Positions 25,842 to 34,220 of a DNA stretch of 64,000 bases are shown here, in pieces. Source of the DNA: an uncultured Clostridia bacterium (GTDB lineage: Bacteria > Bacillota > Clostridia > TANB77 > CAG-508); the NCBI GenBank assembly GCA_948739805.1, contig CAPYID010000003.1:36130-100129 (forward strand), written 5' to 3'. The first letter of the stretch is position 1; every line of letters starts with the position of its first letter. Position numbers and translations under genes: made by a program. Under the pieces are notes generated by a model. That model searched no databases. It had not been told where the DNA came from and saw only the letters and a list, made by a program, of their open reading frames with translations.

Positions 25842-27281
25842 CTAATTATATGACTTTCTTCTTTCTCTTTGCTTTGTTATTCTTTCTTTTTCTGTATTAA
25901 AATTTACTATTTTGCTATTATTTTCTTCTTTTGCTGGTTTTGACTCTGGTCGCTTTTCTCCTTTAGCTTCTTTTGCTGGTTTTGGCTCTGGTTGCTTTTC
26001 TTCTTTGGCTTCTTTTGCTGGTTTTGGCTCTGGTTGCTTTTCTCCTTTAGCTTCTTTTGCTGGTTTTGGCTCTGGTTGCTTTTCTCCTTTAGCTTCTTTT
26101 GCTGGTTTTGGCTCTGGTTGCTTTTCTTCTTTGGTTTCTTTTGCTGGTTTTGGCTCTGGTTGCTTTTCTCCTTTAGCTTCTTTTGCTTGTTCCATTTGTT
26201 GCTCTTTTTGTGCTTGCTCTGCCCTTACTTCTTCCTCTTTTTTAGCTATTCTTATCCTTTCTTCCTTTTTTGCTTCAATTGCTTCATTTAGAATTTGTAC
26301 TATATCTGTCATTGAATCTGCTACATTATTTTTAAATTTTTTCAAACCATTATATGGTTTATATATTTTACTTATAATTTTTTCCCAAAATTTTGGTTTA
26401 TCTAATGCCGTCATTTCTTTTTGTGTTTTATTTTTTATTTCTATGAGCTTCCCTTCATACTCTTTTTGATTATTTTTCATATTTTCTTCCTCAGCAGCAA
26501 TTAGCCCTCTAGTACTTTTTAAGTCCCTTTTTGCTGAATTTATCTCTAGATCTATTTTATATATAGGATTTCTATATATATTTGTAGTCTCTTTAAGAGA
26601 TACTAACTGTGCTTTGTATTTATTTTCACTTTCAACGTCCTCATTAGCTACCGCTTCCTGTATTTCTTTCTTTATCGGATTTGATTTTTCAACATAATCT
26701 TTATAATAAGAATATGCAGTTCTATCAAGTGCCATCACTGTTGTTCTTTTATCTGTCAATTTAGCTATTGTAGCTATTTGGTTATTTCTTGTAGATTGCC
26801 ATGCACTTATTCTGTCTTGATATTTTTTTACATCTGCACGATATTGTTTATCAATCTCTATACATGCAGAATTAAATTGTTTCATAATTTCTTTCTTACC
26901 ATTAGCATATTCCTGCGCTTTTTTACCATATATTTCTGCACAATTTTCAAATTCTATATCTTTTTGTTTTGCAAAATCAAAGAGCTTTTTTCCTATTTTA
27001 CTAAAAATTGAAGCAGATATTTTCTTTCGAGAAGATATAATATCGTTATATGTTTGCATTCTTTCTATTAATTTTTTTTGTTCTTGACTTCGTTTATCTT
27101 CTTCTTCTACATTGAAGTCTATTATTTCAATATCTTCATCATCATATAAATCAAAATCAGACTCAGTATCATTTATATCATAATAATACTCATACAATTG
27201 GTGTATACTCCTAAGACCTAATTCATCTGCAAGTTCTCTTTTTTCTTTCGTAGTCATACCGTAAATATCTACTTTATCCAC
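25842..27281 (-). CDS. Large coiled-coil protein with 14-residue tandem repeats
   Basis: A 479-residue protein, family not recognised. The N-terminal 60 residues are acidic (DDEDIEIIDFNVEEEDK), residues 65-350 are long charged helices likely to form coiled coils (for example KKEIMKQFNSACIEIDKQYR), and the C-terminus has six copies of a 14-residue unit built on EAKGEKQPEPKPAK. No signal or membrane segment. The start codon is GTG behind AAGGAGGAG. Its stop codon overlaps the ribosome site of the yabG remnant, so it was probably co-transcribed with the original yabG and may have a spore-related role; that is inference from position only. Confidence 0.75.
   Translation of the reverse strand: MDKVDIYGMTTKEKRELADELGLRSIHQLYEYYYDINDTESDFDLYDDEDIEIIDFNVEEEDKRSQEQKKLIERMQTYNDIISSRKKISASIFSKIGKKLFDFAKQKDIEFENCAEIYGKKAQEYANGKKEIMKQFNSACIEIDKQYRADVKKYQDRISAWQSTRNNQIATIAKLTDKRTTVMALDRTAYSYYKDYVEKSNPIKKEIQEAVANEDVESENKYKAQLVSLKETTNIYRNPIYKIDLEINSAKRDLKSTRGLIAAEEENMKNNQKEYEGKLIEIKNKTQKEMTALDKPKFWEKIISKIYKPYNGLKKFKNNVADSMTDIVQILNEAIEAKKEERIRIAKKEEEVRAEQAQKEQQMEQAKEAKGEKQPEPKPAKETKEEKQPEPKPAKEAKGEKQPEPKPAKEAKGEKQPEPKPAKEAKEEKQPEPKPAKEAKGEKRPESKPAKEENNSKIVNFNTEKERITKQRERRKSYN
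25935..26187 (-). repeat. Six tandem 42-bp coding repeats
   Basis: The 42-base unit (plus strand contains TTTTGCTGGTTTTGGCTCTG) is repeated about six times with few changes and keeps frame, encoding the Lys/Glu/Pro repeats of the protein above. Copy number is likely to vary between strains. Confidence 0.9.
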
Positions 27282-27294
27282 TTTTTACTCCTCC

Positions 27295-27450
27295 TTAATT
27301 TTTTATATTTAATAATTTATCTATCTCTTTTCTAATTTTTTCTTCTTCATTTTTTAATTTTTTTTCAAGTTCTTTTAAGTCCTCGATAGAAGTCTTGTCC
27401 AAATCGATAATTTTACCATCTACTATAATTGTTCCTTGCCTTTCATCCAT
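27295..27450 (-). CDS. Small charged helical protein, 51 residues
   Basis: A short gene with AAGGAGG before ATG; its stop codon lies in the ribosome site of the following 479-residue gene, so the two are coupled. The protein starts MDERQGTIIVDGKIIDLDK, a likely beta hairpin, and ends in a Lys/Glu amphipathic helix (LKELEKKLKNEEEKIRKEI). Unrecognised; probably a partner of the coiled-coil protein or of the yabG locus. Confidence 0.65.
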   Translation of the reverse strand: MDERQGTIIVDGKIIDLDKTSIEDLKELEKKLKNEEEKIRKEIDKLLNIKN

Positions 27451-27566
27451 TTTTTAATCCTCCTTCACTTTTTTTATTATACCTCATATGCAATCTTATG
27501 TCAAGTAATATTTTTACATTTCATTCATAATTGTCAATATTTTTCGTAATTTGTCAATTTTTAGTA

Positions 27567-27595
27567 TAGACATGATTTTTTTTATATGCTATAAT
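27567..27595 (+). promoter_or_regulatory. SigA-type promoter of the VWA-protein gene
   Basis: TAGACA at 27567-27572, 17-base spacer, TATAAT at 27590-27595, 34 bases before the start. Confidence 0.65.
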
Positions 27596-27628
27596 GATTT
27601 TAATTTGAATTTATGGGGGTTAAATCAT

Positions 27629-28990
27629 ATGAAAAAAACAATGAAATTTATTGTCATTTTTCTAGCATTTATGCTAGTTTTTACAAATTTTGTTTATGCT
27701 GAATTGTCTTCAAAAACACATTTTGAAGTTGTTGATAAAAGTATATGCAATATTCCTTTTGGAGAAAATGGTAAATTTACAAAACAAATTGTATCTTATG
27801 ACCAAAGTTCAGTTACTCTACAATTAGATGTGGAAAACACTGCAGAAGAAAAAATAGAAAAAACTACTTCTGAAATATTTTTAGTCATAGATAATTCTTT
27901 AAGCTTGAATGAGGAAGTCTCAGATACCGAAAAAAGAAAAGACTTAATTTATAATTCTGCAAAACAACTTGCAACTAAATTACATGCTTCTGATCCAGAA
28001 TTTAAAATTGGTGTAATTTGTTTTTCTAGTAATGCTGATGTAAAAAAAGAAGGTACTATTGAAGATGCAACTTTAATGCAAACATTGACAACAGAAAATA
28101 GTGATGTTCTTAAAGCTATTGAAGATATAAATGATACAGATTTTGGTTCTAGAACTAATATTGAAGCTGGATTAGAACTTGCAAATACTAATTTTTCTGG
28201 TACAGCTGATAAGGAATACATTATTTTAATATCAGATGGTGTTCCTAATGATGATATTCATGGAAATACTCTTCAATATTCTGAGACAGTTTTAGGTAAT
28301 ACTAAAAAGAAATTAGTTGAGCTTGATAATAAAGGTGTTAAATTGATTTCTGTATTAGCTGGTGTTAGTAACACAGTTGAACCTACTGTTGGAAAAACTT
28401 TTGTAGAACTTGCTGAAGAAGTATTTGGTACTGAAGATGCACCAACTGCTGGAAAATATTATTTTATAAGTGATGCTAATATTAAAAATATTGTAGAAAA
28501 TAATGTTTTTAATGATGTTGAAATATCTGGTTCTACTAAATTAACTAATATTGTTATAAAAGATTATTTTCCTAAAAAAATAATTGATAATTTTAATTTT
28601 GCATATGTAGCCTCTCCTAATCTAGGTGATGTAAGCGCTGAAATTGATAAAACTACAAATTCTATTACTTGGACTATTCCATCATTAGATGCTGGTGAGA
28701 GTGCTTCTCTACAATATAAATTAACATTAAAAGATAATTTTAATAAAGATATTCTTGGAGAAATTTTACCAACAAATGAAAAAGTTAATATTACTGATGA
28801 CCAAGGTGATGATGAAACTTCAACAGTTTCTCCTAAGGTAAGAGTGACTGAAGATAATACTATTGTTCCTCAACCAGTAATACCTCAAACAGGAACATCT
28901 GACATTCTTTTTATCGGAATTGCAGCTCTAAGTATTTTAAGTGGTTTTGGAATTTACAAATATATAAAATATAAAAATAGTATGTCATAA
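27629..28990 (+). CDS. Cell-wall-anchored von Willebrand A-domain protein
   Basis: A 453-residue surface protein. It has a signal peptide (MKFIVIFLAFMLVFTNFVYA), then a VWA domain with the metal-ion site FLVIDNSLSL (DxSxS) near residue 92 and ILISDGVPNDD near 207, a DUF11/isopeptide-like beta domain (VIKDYFPKKIIDNF, SITWTIPSLDAGESASL) and a sorting signal: IPQTG, a hydrophobic segment and a basic tail (KYIKYKNS). The motif is a variant of LPXTG with Ile first. No sortase is in the window. It may act as an adhesin or pilus-like subunit. The start at 27629 follows GGGGGT and restores the signal peptide; the longer frame is unlikely. Confidence 0.88.
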   Translation: MKKTMKFIVIFLAFMLVFTNFVYAELSSKTHFEVVDKSICNIPFGENGKFTKQIVSYDQSSVTLQLDVENTAEEKIEKTTSEIFLVIDNSLSLNEEVSDTEKRKDLIYNSAKQLATKLHASDPEFKIGVICFSSNADVKKEGTIEDATLMQTLTTENSDVLKAIEDINDTDFGSRTNIEAGLELANTNFSGTADKEYIILISDGVPNDDIHGNTLQYSETVLGNTKKKLVELDNKGVKLISVLAGVSNTVEPTVGKTFVELAEEVFGTEDAPTAGKYYFISDANIKNIVENNVFNDVEISGSTKLTNIVIKDYFPKKIIDNFNFAYVASPNLGDVSAEIDKTTNSITWTIPSLDAGESASLQYKLTLKDNFNKDILGEILPTNEKVNITDDQGDDETSTVSPKVRVTEDNTIVPQPVIPQTGTSDILFIGIAALSILSGFGIYKYIKYKNSMS

Positions 28991-29032
28991 TGAATAAAAA
29001 AAGATTGCAAATATGCAATCTTTTTTTATTCA
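28991..29032. terminator. Terminator of the VWA-protein gene
   Basis: Perfect 19-bp stem with AATA loop and a run of seven T in the 3' arm. Confidence 0.9.
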
Positions 29033-29088
29033 TAAATGCATATTTATTTTATAATTTTTAATACTAATATTATAAAGGAGGTCAGTAT

Positions 29089-29379
29089 ATGAAGACTACT
29101 GTTAATTTATATAGTCAGAAGACTGGAGAAATTTCTCGCTTTCTTAATAATTTCTATAGTAATAATGATAGTATAGATATACAAAATGATATGCTTAAAT
29201 GGAATAATGCCTATGATAATCCTATTGAAATTTCTGATATAATTGGCGTTTTTGTTGATAATAATGATAAATATGATATAAATATGTGGATTAGTTTAGA
29301 TGATAATATTTTTATTAATGTAACATCTTCAAATTCAGATAAAATAATTAGGTATCTGTTTGAAAGATACCCATATTAG
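29089..29379 (+). CDS. Hypothetical protein, 96 residues
   Basis: A short acidic protein, starting MKTTVNLYSQKTGEISRFL, Asn/Asp/Ile-rich, with an alpha-beta pattern and no membrane segment. AAAGGAGG lies eight bases before the ATG. It ends one base before the convergent zinc-ribbon gene, with no terminator between. I do not recognise the family, although small proteins with a similar start occur in many clostridia. Confidence 0.65.
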   Translation: MKTTVNLYSQKTGEISRFLNNFYSNNDSIDIQNDMLKWNNAYDNPIEISDIIGVFVDNNDKYDINMWISLDDNIFINVTSSNSDKIIRYLFERYPY

Positions 29380-29886
29380 TTATACTTCATTACTATCATT
29401 ACTTGCCTTTTCTTCTTCTGTTGCTTTTGTGGCTATTGCATCATTTATTTCTACTTTGTCTTCATTTTTAATTTCTTCTTTATTTTCACTTTTTACTTCT
29501 TGCCTATTTTCTTTTGATTCTTGGGTTTGTTCCATTCCACAATTTGAGCAATATTTTGCTTCTTTTTCTATTTTTTCGTGGCAATTTGGACATTGTTTTC
29601 TATCTTTTAAACTTAATAATTCATTATTTTGTTGTTCTATTTCTTTTGAAATTTTATCTATTTCTTCACATGCATTTTGTATTTCTTCATCAAAGTTTTC
29701 TTTAGTTGTTGCTAAATGTCTTCTATATACTGCTTCTCCTATTTCATTATATAAATCTTCAATCTTAGATTTGTTCTCATTCATCTTCATTTTAAGCTTT
29801 GTCTCTCTTGCAATTTTGTCTGCTTTTTCTGTTGTGTATTTATATGTTTGTGAAGCTACTTCTCCTATTTTCTCAAAAATCTCCAT
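29380..29886 (-). CDS. Coiled-coil protein with C-terminal zinc ribbon
   Basis: A 168-residue protein: a helical N-terminal half (KIGEVASQTYKYTTEKADKI, then DLYNEIGEAVYRRHL), a short coiled coil to residue 110, a zinc ribbon CPNCHEKIEKEAKYCSNCG near 118-136 and an acidic, low-complexity tail. This architecture is frequent in Firmicutes zinc-ribbon proteins of unknown function. Ribosome site GGAAGGAAG precedes ATG. No operon partner. Confidence 0.8.
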   Translation of the reverse strand: MEIFEKIGEVASQTYKYTTEKADKIARETKLKMKMNENKSKIEDLYNEIGEAVYRRHLATTKENFDEEIQNACEEIDKISKEIEQQNNELLSLKDRKQCPNCHEKIEKEAKYCSNCGMEQTQESKENRQEVKSENKEEIKNEDKVEINDAIATKATEEEKASNDSNEV

Positions 29887-29995
29887 GCATATCTTCCTTT
29901 CCTTTATTATTCTATTATAAATATTGTTTACAATTTTAGTATTTTTATTCGTAATAATTGTTATTATATGGTTATATAATAATTATAAATTTGTT

Positions 29996-30982
29996 TTAAA
30001 ATTCTGACCTCTTATTTCGTATCATTAAATCATTAACTGCTATTTCTGGTTTTAAATTTTCGAATAAAACTGCATAAACTGTATTCAATATTGGCATTTC
30101 TATATTATGTATTTTTCCTAATTTATATGCTACTTCTATATTATCTACACTTTCGATTACCATACCTATTTCTTTTCTTGCTTCTTCTAATGTTTTTCCT
30201 TGTCCAATTAACATTCCTGCTCTTCTATTTCTGCTATGTTCACTTAAACATGTAACAATTAAATCTCCTAGTCCTGTTAGTCCATAAAAAGTCTCTTCCT
30301 TTCCGCCAAGTGCTACTCCTAATTCTGCAATTTCCTTTAATCCTCTCGTAATTAGTGCTGCAAAAGAATTATCTCCTAATCCTAAACCTGCTCCTACACC
30401 TGCACAAAATGCTATTATGTTTTTTAAAGCCCCTCCTAGTTCAACACCTTTTACATCTTCAGATGTATAAATTCTTAATTTTTCATTCATAAATTCTTTT
30501 TGTATTGTTTTGCATAATTCTTTATCTTCTGATGCTATTACTAATGCTGTAGGTATACCTATAGATACTTCTTCTGCATGACTTGGTCCTGATAATACTC
30601 CTATTTTTGAATTTGGTAGCTCTTCTTTTATTACATCATCTAATGTCATTAATGTACTGCTTTCAAATCCTTTAGAACATATTATAATTGGTTGGTTTGT
30701 AACATATTCTTTATATTTTTTTACAGTCTCTCTTGTGAATTTTGATGGTGTTATGTGTAAAATTATTTCGCTATCTTTTATTGCCTCTTTGTAATCTAAA
30801 GTGCAAGTAACATTTTTGGGAATTACTGAGTTAGGTAAAAATTTGCACGTTCTTTTATCATTAATAAAATTTTTTTCTTCTTCATCAAAAGACCATATTT
30901 TAAGTTCCTGTCCTAAGTTTCCTAAGTGAATTGCCAAAGCACATCCCCATGAACCACTACCTATTATACATATTTTTTTCAA
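29996..30982 (-). CDS. gpsA: Glycerol-3-phosphate dehydrogenase [NAD(P)+]
   Basis: GpsA makes sn-glycerol-3-phosphate from dihydroxyacetone phosphate for phospholipid synthesis. Marks are the nucleotide-binding GSGSWGCALAIHL at the N-terminus, SKGFE, GPSHAEEVSIG near 140, the catalytic region GGALKNIIAFCAGV with Lys, and GLTGLGDLIVTCLS. The likely start is TTG 30982 (LKKICIIG aligning with MKKxxxxG of homologues) with GAAGGG ten bases upstream; an ATG at 30991 is nearly adjacent to that ribosome site. It follows plsY, so two successive steps of lysophosphatidate synthesis are encoded together. Confidence 0.96.
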   Translation of the reverse strand: MKKICIIGSGSWGCALAIHLGNLGQELKIWSFDEEEKNFINDKRTCKFLPNSVIPKNVTCTLDYKEAIKDSEIILHITPSKFTRETVKKYKEYVTNQPIIICSKGFESSTLMTLDDVIKEELPNSKIGVLSGPSHAEEVSIGIPTALVIASEDKELCKTIQKEFMNEKLRIYTSEDVKGVELGGALKNIIAFCAGVGAGLGLGDNSFAALITRGLKEIAELGVALGGKEETFYGLTGLGDLIVTCLSEHSRNRRAGMLIGQGKTLEEARKEIGMVIESVDNIEVAYKLGKIHNIEMPILNTVYAVLFENLKPEIAVNDLMIRNKRSEF

Positions 30983-31010
30983 TTTTATCATTCCCTTCTT
31001 ATGTGTATTA

Positions 31011-31652
31011 TTATTTTTTAAAAGATAATTTATTCTCTGTACCACTTAATATTCTCTTTATATTTGTTCTATGATTAAATATTACTATTAAAGCTAATAT
31101 TATGCTAAAAGCAATGTATTTCCCTGATACTATAAAATATTCTGAACCTATCCTAAATATGGTTAATACTGGAAATAAAATTGCAGTAGATATTGAACCT
31201 AAAGATACCATTCTTGTAACTGCCATTACTAATAATGCAAATACTAAACATATTAGTCCTATTTGCCAATTTATAATTAATAATAAACCCAAAGATGTTG
31301 CTACTCCTTTCCCTCCTTTAAATCCAAAATAAATTGGAAAAGTGTGTCCTATTATTGCAAAGATACCAGCAATTTGTACTAAGTATTCTGTTTGTACTCC
31401 TGCTTCAAAATGGTTAGCAATATTTCCAATTAATACTGCTAGTAATACTGGAACTATTCCTTTTAATATATCACATACTAATGTTATTAATGCTGCTTTT
31501 TTTCCTACAGTTCTTAACATGTTGGTTGTTCCTGCATTTCCGCTTCCTTTTTCTCTTAAATCAAAACCAGCCATTTTTTTACTTAGTATTATTGAAAAAT
31601 TTATACTTCCTATTAGATAGGCTATAATTAATATTATTACATATAAAATCAT
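31011..31652 (-). CDS. plsY: Acyl-phosphate:glycerol-3-phosphate acyltransferase
   Basis: PlsY is the membrane enzyme that acylates glycerol-3-phosphate with acyl-phosphate. The 213-residue protein has about five membrane segments and the three conserved loops: GSINFSIILSKKMAG with GSGNAGTTNMLRTVGKK near residue 40, GFKGGKGVATSLG near 115, and FNHRTNIKRILSGTENK at the end. ATG 31652 follows AAAGGAGAG. Order der-plsY-gpsA is the common one in Firmicutes. Confidence 0.96.
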   Translation of the reverse strand: MILYVIILIIAYLIGSINFSIILSKKMAGFDLREKGSGNAGTTNMLRTVGKKAALITLVCDILKGIVPVLLAVLIGNIANHFEAGVQTEYLVQIAGIFAIIGHTFPIYFGFKGGKGVATSLGLLLIINWQIGLICLVFALLVMAVTRMVSLGSISTAILFPVLTIFRIGSEYFIVSGKYIAFSIILALIVIFNHRTNIKRILSGTENKLSFKK

Positions 31653-31758
31653 TTTATTCTCTCCTTTTATTTTCAATATTATTTATTATATTATAATAAA
31701 TTGCAAAAATTTCATTTTTAATTTCATTCCTTTCTAAGGCACAAACCTGGTTGGAAAA

Positions 31759-31862
31759 GAATTGTTATTTGGCTAGGCAAACGAGATTGAAATCAATGAG
31801 GCGTACTAGTGTACGTTGATTTGATTTCAATGAAGTTTAACAACGCCAAATGACAATTATTT
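31759..31862. repeat. Long imperfect palindromic intergenic repeat, copy 2
   Basis: Ends AATTGTTATTTGGC and GCCAAATGACAATT are inverted, and the centre is CGTAC-TAGT-GTACG flanked by TGAGG. The core matches copy 1 (15032-15140) in the opposite direction. It includes the der stop codon at one end, as copy 1 includes the rimI stop. Confidence 0.8.
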
Positions 31863-33176
31863 TTCAACCTTTTCTCTTGCAATCATTCTAATAGGACTCC
31901 CCTCTAAACCAAACTCTTTTCTTATGTGGTTTACTAAATATCTTTCATATGAAAAATGAAATAAGTCTTTATTATTTACAAACACAATGAAGGTTGGTGG
32001 TTTTGTACTTGCTTGTGTAACATATAATATTTTTAGTCTTCTACCTTTATCTGTTGGTGGTTGTGTAATAGCTATTGCTTCATCTATTACTTGATTTAAT
32101 ACTCCTGTTGGTACTCTTAATGCATTCATTTTTGCCACATTGTTTATCATATCAAATAATTTATCTACTCTCTGACCAGTTTTTGCTGATATAAAGATTA
32201 TTGGTGCATATGTTAAATACGCTAGTTTATTATAAATTTCTTTCTTGAATTTGTTAAATGTATTGTTATCCTTTTCTATCTCATCCCATTTATTTACTAC
32301 TATTATTATTCCTTTCCCTGCATCATGAGCTTCTCCTGCAATTTTGGTATCTTGCTCTGTTACTCCTTCTTTAGCATCTATCATCATTAAACATACATCT
32401 GATCTTTCTATTGCAAGTAATGTTCTCATAATACTATATTTCTCTATGTTCTCTTTAATTTTACTGTGTCTTCTAATTCCTGCTGTATCTATAAGTGTAT
32501 ATTTTCCATGTTCATTTTCATGATATGTATCTATTGCGTCTCTTGTAGTTCCTGCAATATTACTTACAATTACTCTATTTTCTCCAAGTATTCTATTTAT
32601 TAGAGAAGATTTACCTACATTTGGTTTTCCAATAATAGCTACTTTTGTAATTTCTTCATCATTTTCTTCATCTGATTCTGGGAGTTTTTTACAAACTGCT
32701 TCTAATACATCTCCTATTCCTAATGCATTTGTTGATGATATTGCTAATGGTTCTCCTATACCTAAAGCATAAAATTCACTTATGTCTTCTGTTTTTTTTC
32801 CGAAATTATCTGATTTATTACAAACTAATATAATTGGTTTTCTTGATTTTTTTAACATTAGTGCAATATCTTTGTCTGTTTCTAATATCCCATTCTTTAT
32901 ATCTGTCATAAATATTATTACATCTGCCATGCTTATTGCAATATTAACTTGTTCTAGCATATTTACTATAATAGTGTCATTTGATTTTGGTTCTATTCCT
33001 CCTGTATCTATTAGTGTAAAATTTTTTCCACACCAATTGGCTTGTGCATATATTCTATCTCTTGTTACACCTGGTTCATCTTCTACTATAGATATCCTTT
33101 GACCAACTACATAATTAAAAAATGTGGATTTTCCTACGTTTGGTCTTCCTACAATAGCAACTATTGGTTTTGACAT
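31857..33176 (-). CDS. der: Ribosome biogenesis GTPase Der (EngA)
   Basis: A 439-residue protein with two tandem GTPase domains needed for 50S subunit maturation. G1 motifs are GRPNVGKSTFFN near residue 8 and GKPNVGKSSLIN near 180; DTGG and DTAG G3 motifs and NKSD / NKWD G4 motifs are present, followed by the C-terminal KH-like domain (RRLKILYVTQASTKPPTFI). Full length. It heads the der-plsY-gpsA group; the 205-base gap after der holds the palindromic repeat. Confidence 0.98.
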   Translation of the reverse strand: MSKPIVAIVGRPNVGKSTFFNYVVGQRISIVEDEPGVTRDRIYAQANWCGKNFTLIDTGGIEPKSNDTIIVNMLEQVNIAISMADVIIFMTDIKNGILETDKDIALMLKKSRKPIILVCNKSDNFGKKTEDISEFYALGIGEPLAISSTNALGIGDVLEAVCKKLPESDEENDEEITKVAIIGKPNVGKSSLINRILGENRVIVSNIAGTTRDAIDTYHENEHGKYTLIDTAGIRRHSKIKENIEKYSIMRTLLAIERSDVCLMMIDAKEGVTEQDTKIAGEAHDAGKGIIIVVNKWDEIEKDNNTFNKFKKEIYNKLAYLTYAPIIFISAKTGQRVDKLFDMINNVAKMNALRVPTGVLNQVIDEAIAITQPPTDKGRRLKILYVTQASTKPPTFIVFVNNKDLFHFSYERYLVNHIRKEFGLEGSPIRMIAREKVEK

Positions 33177-33224
33177 TATATTCTCTCCTTCTTTATTTTA
33201 ATTGATTTTTTACATAACTATCTT

Positions 33225-33726
33225 TTAATATACCATTTTACCTTCTAATAAATCATCGTTTTTTATCCAATCATCTACATTTATTTTGGTGTATTCTTGC
33301 TTATTACTTCCCCTGATTACAACATCTTTTATTCCTGCATTTATTATCATTTTTCTACAAGTTTGACATGAATTAGCACCTTGTTCGTATTCTTTTGTAT
33401 CTTTTCTTATTCCTACTAAATACATTGTTCCTTCTATCATATCTTTCCTTGATGCACTTATTATTGCATTTTGCTCTGCATGTACAGACCTACAAGCATC
33501 ATATCCTCCATGTCTAATTTCTGGGAATATCTTTTTCTTAGTGCAATATCCTAGATCTATACAATTATATCTTCCTCTTGGAGCACCTGTATAGCCGTGT
33601 TGCAATTATTTCATCATTTTTTACTATTATACACCCAAAATTTTTTCTAAGACAGGTTCCTCTTTCTGCTACTGCTTCTGCTATGTCTAAATAATAGTTA
33701 ATCTTATCTACTCTATCTTTTTCCAA
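33225..33726 (-). CDS. comEB: Deoxycytidylate (dCMP) deaminase, read through a +1 shift at CGG
   Basis: A zinc enzyme that turns dCMP into dUMP for thymidylate synthesis. Translation starts at TTG 33726 (AAGGA seven bases upstream) and gives EKDRVDKINYYLDIAEAV and KNFGCIIVKNDEIIAT, then meets CGG on 33597-33595 (codon 44). In frame it would soon stop; skipping the C gives GYTGAPRGRYNCIDLG, which is exactly how the family continues (IATGYTGAPRG). The rest has the zinc site HAEQNAI and CQTCRKM, so the enzyme is complete (about 166 residues). There is no homopolymer at the shift. This is one of the clearest of the five CGG shifts, with conserved sequence on both sides. Confidence 0.9.
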
Positions 33727-33757
33727 ATTTATAATCCTTCTTTCTTAGTTAGCAAAT

Positions 33758-33792
33758 TCTTCGAAGCACAGGCGATTGCTAATCGCCCCTAC
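33758..33792. repeat. Short palindromic repeat, TTCGAAGCACA...CGCCCCTAC family, copy 1
   Basis: TTCGAAGCACA followed by the hairpin GGCGATTGCTAATCGCC and CCTAC. Related copies are at 41881 and 42608. Confidence 0.65.
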
Positions 33793-33861
33793 TCTTTTAT
33801 TTTAATTTTGTGAATTGTAACCAATGGTAATTATAACATATCTATTTTTTTTTAACAAGTA

Positions 33862-33890
33862 TTGACAAATTTAGAAATTGCTAGTATACT
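33862..33890 (+). promoter_or_regulatory. SigA promoter of rpmF
   Basis: TTGACA at 33862-33867, 17-base spacer, TATACT at 33885-33890, about 100 bases before rpmF. Confidence 0.8.
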
Positions 33891-33993
33891 ATTATGGTGT
33901 TATAAATGAATAATACTAACTATGAGGGTACAGTACGCTGTATCTCTACATATCAAAATAAAAAGACATTAGCTAATTAAGGAGGGAATAAAA

Positions 33994-34179
33994 ATGGCAC
34001 AACCAAAAAGAAGATGGTCAAAAGCAAGAACTGGAGCAAAACGTTCTACTTGGAAATTAGAAAATCCTAACATTGTAACTTGTCCTCATTGTCATGAACC
34101 TATATTACCACATAGAGCTTGTTCTAACTGTGGTTACTACAATGGAAAACAAGTAATTAATGTTGAAACTGCTGAATAA
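33994..34179 (+). CDS. rpmF: 50S ribosomal protein L32
   Basis: A 61-residue L32 with the basic start MAQPKRRWSKARTGAKRS and a zinc-binding set CPHCHEPILPHRACSNCG. Ribosome site AAGGAGGG precedes ATG. In many bacteria rpmF follows a DUF177 (yceD) gene; here it stands alone behind its own strong promoter with a leader of about 95 bases, and ends in a hairpin shared with upp. Confidence 0.98.
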   Translation: MAQPKRRWSKARTGAKRSTWKLENPNIVTCPHCHEPILPHRACSNCGYYNGKQVINVETAE

Positions 34180-34197
34180 AAACAATTATAAAATATA

Positions 34198-34220
34198 GGA
34201 GCACAATATGTGCTCCCTTT
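34198..34220. terminator. Bidirectional terminator between rpmF and upp
   Basis: Eight-bp stem GGAGCACA / TGTGCTCC with 3-base loop and CTTTCT after it. Confidence 0.8.

Noticed and set aside
25935..26187. Regular 42-bp repeats as a CRISPR array
   Set aside because: There are no unique spacers; the units are in frame and encode Lys/Glu/Pro repeats in a 479-residue protein.
33900..33993. Riboswitch or leader regulator in the rpmF leader
   Set aside because: Only a short unstructured leader is visible; L32 genes often have a leader of this size without a known switch.
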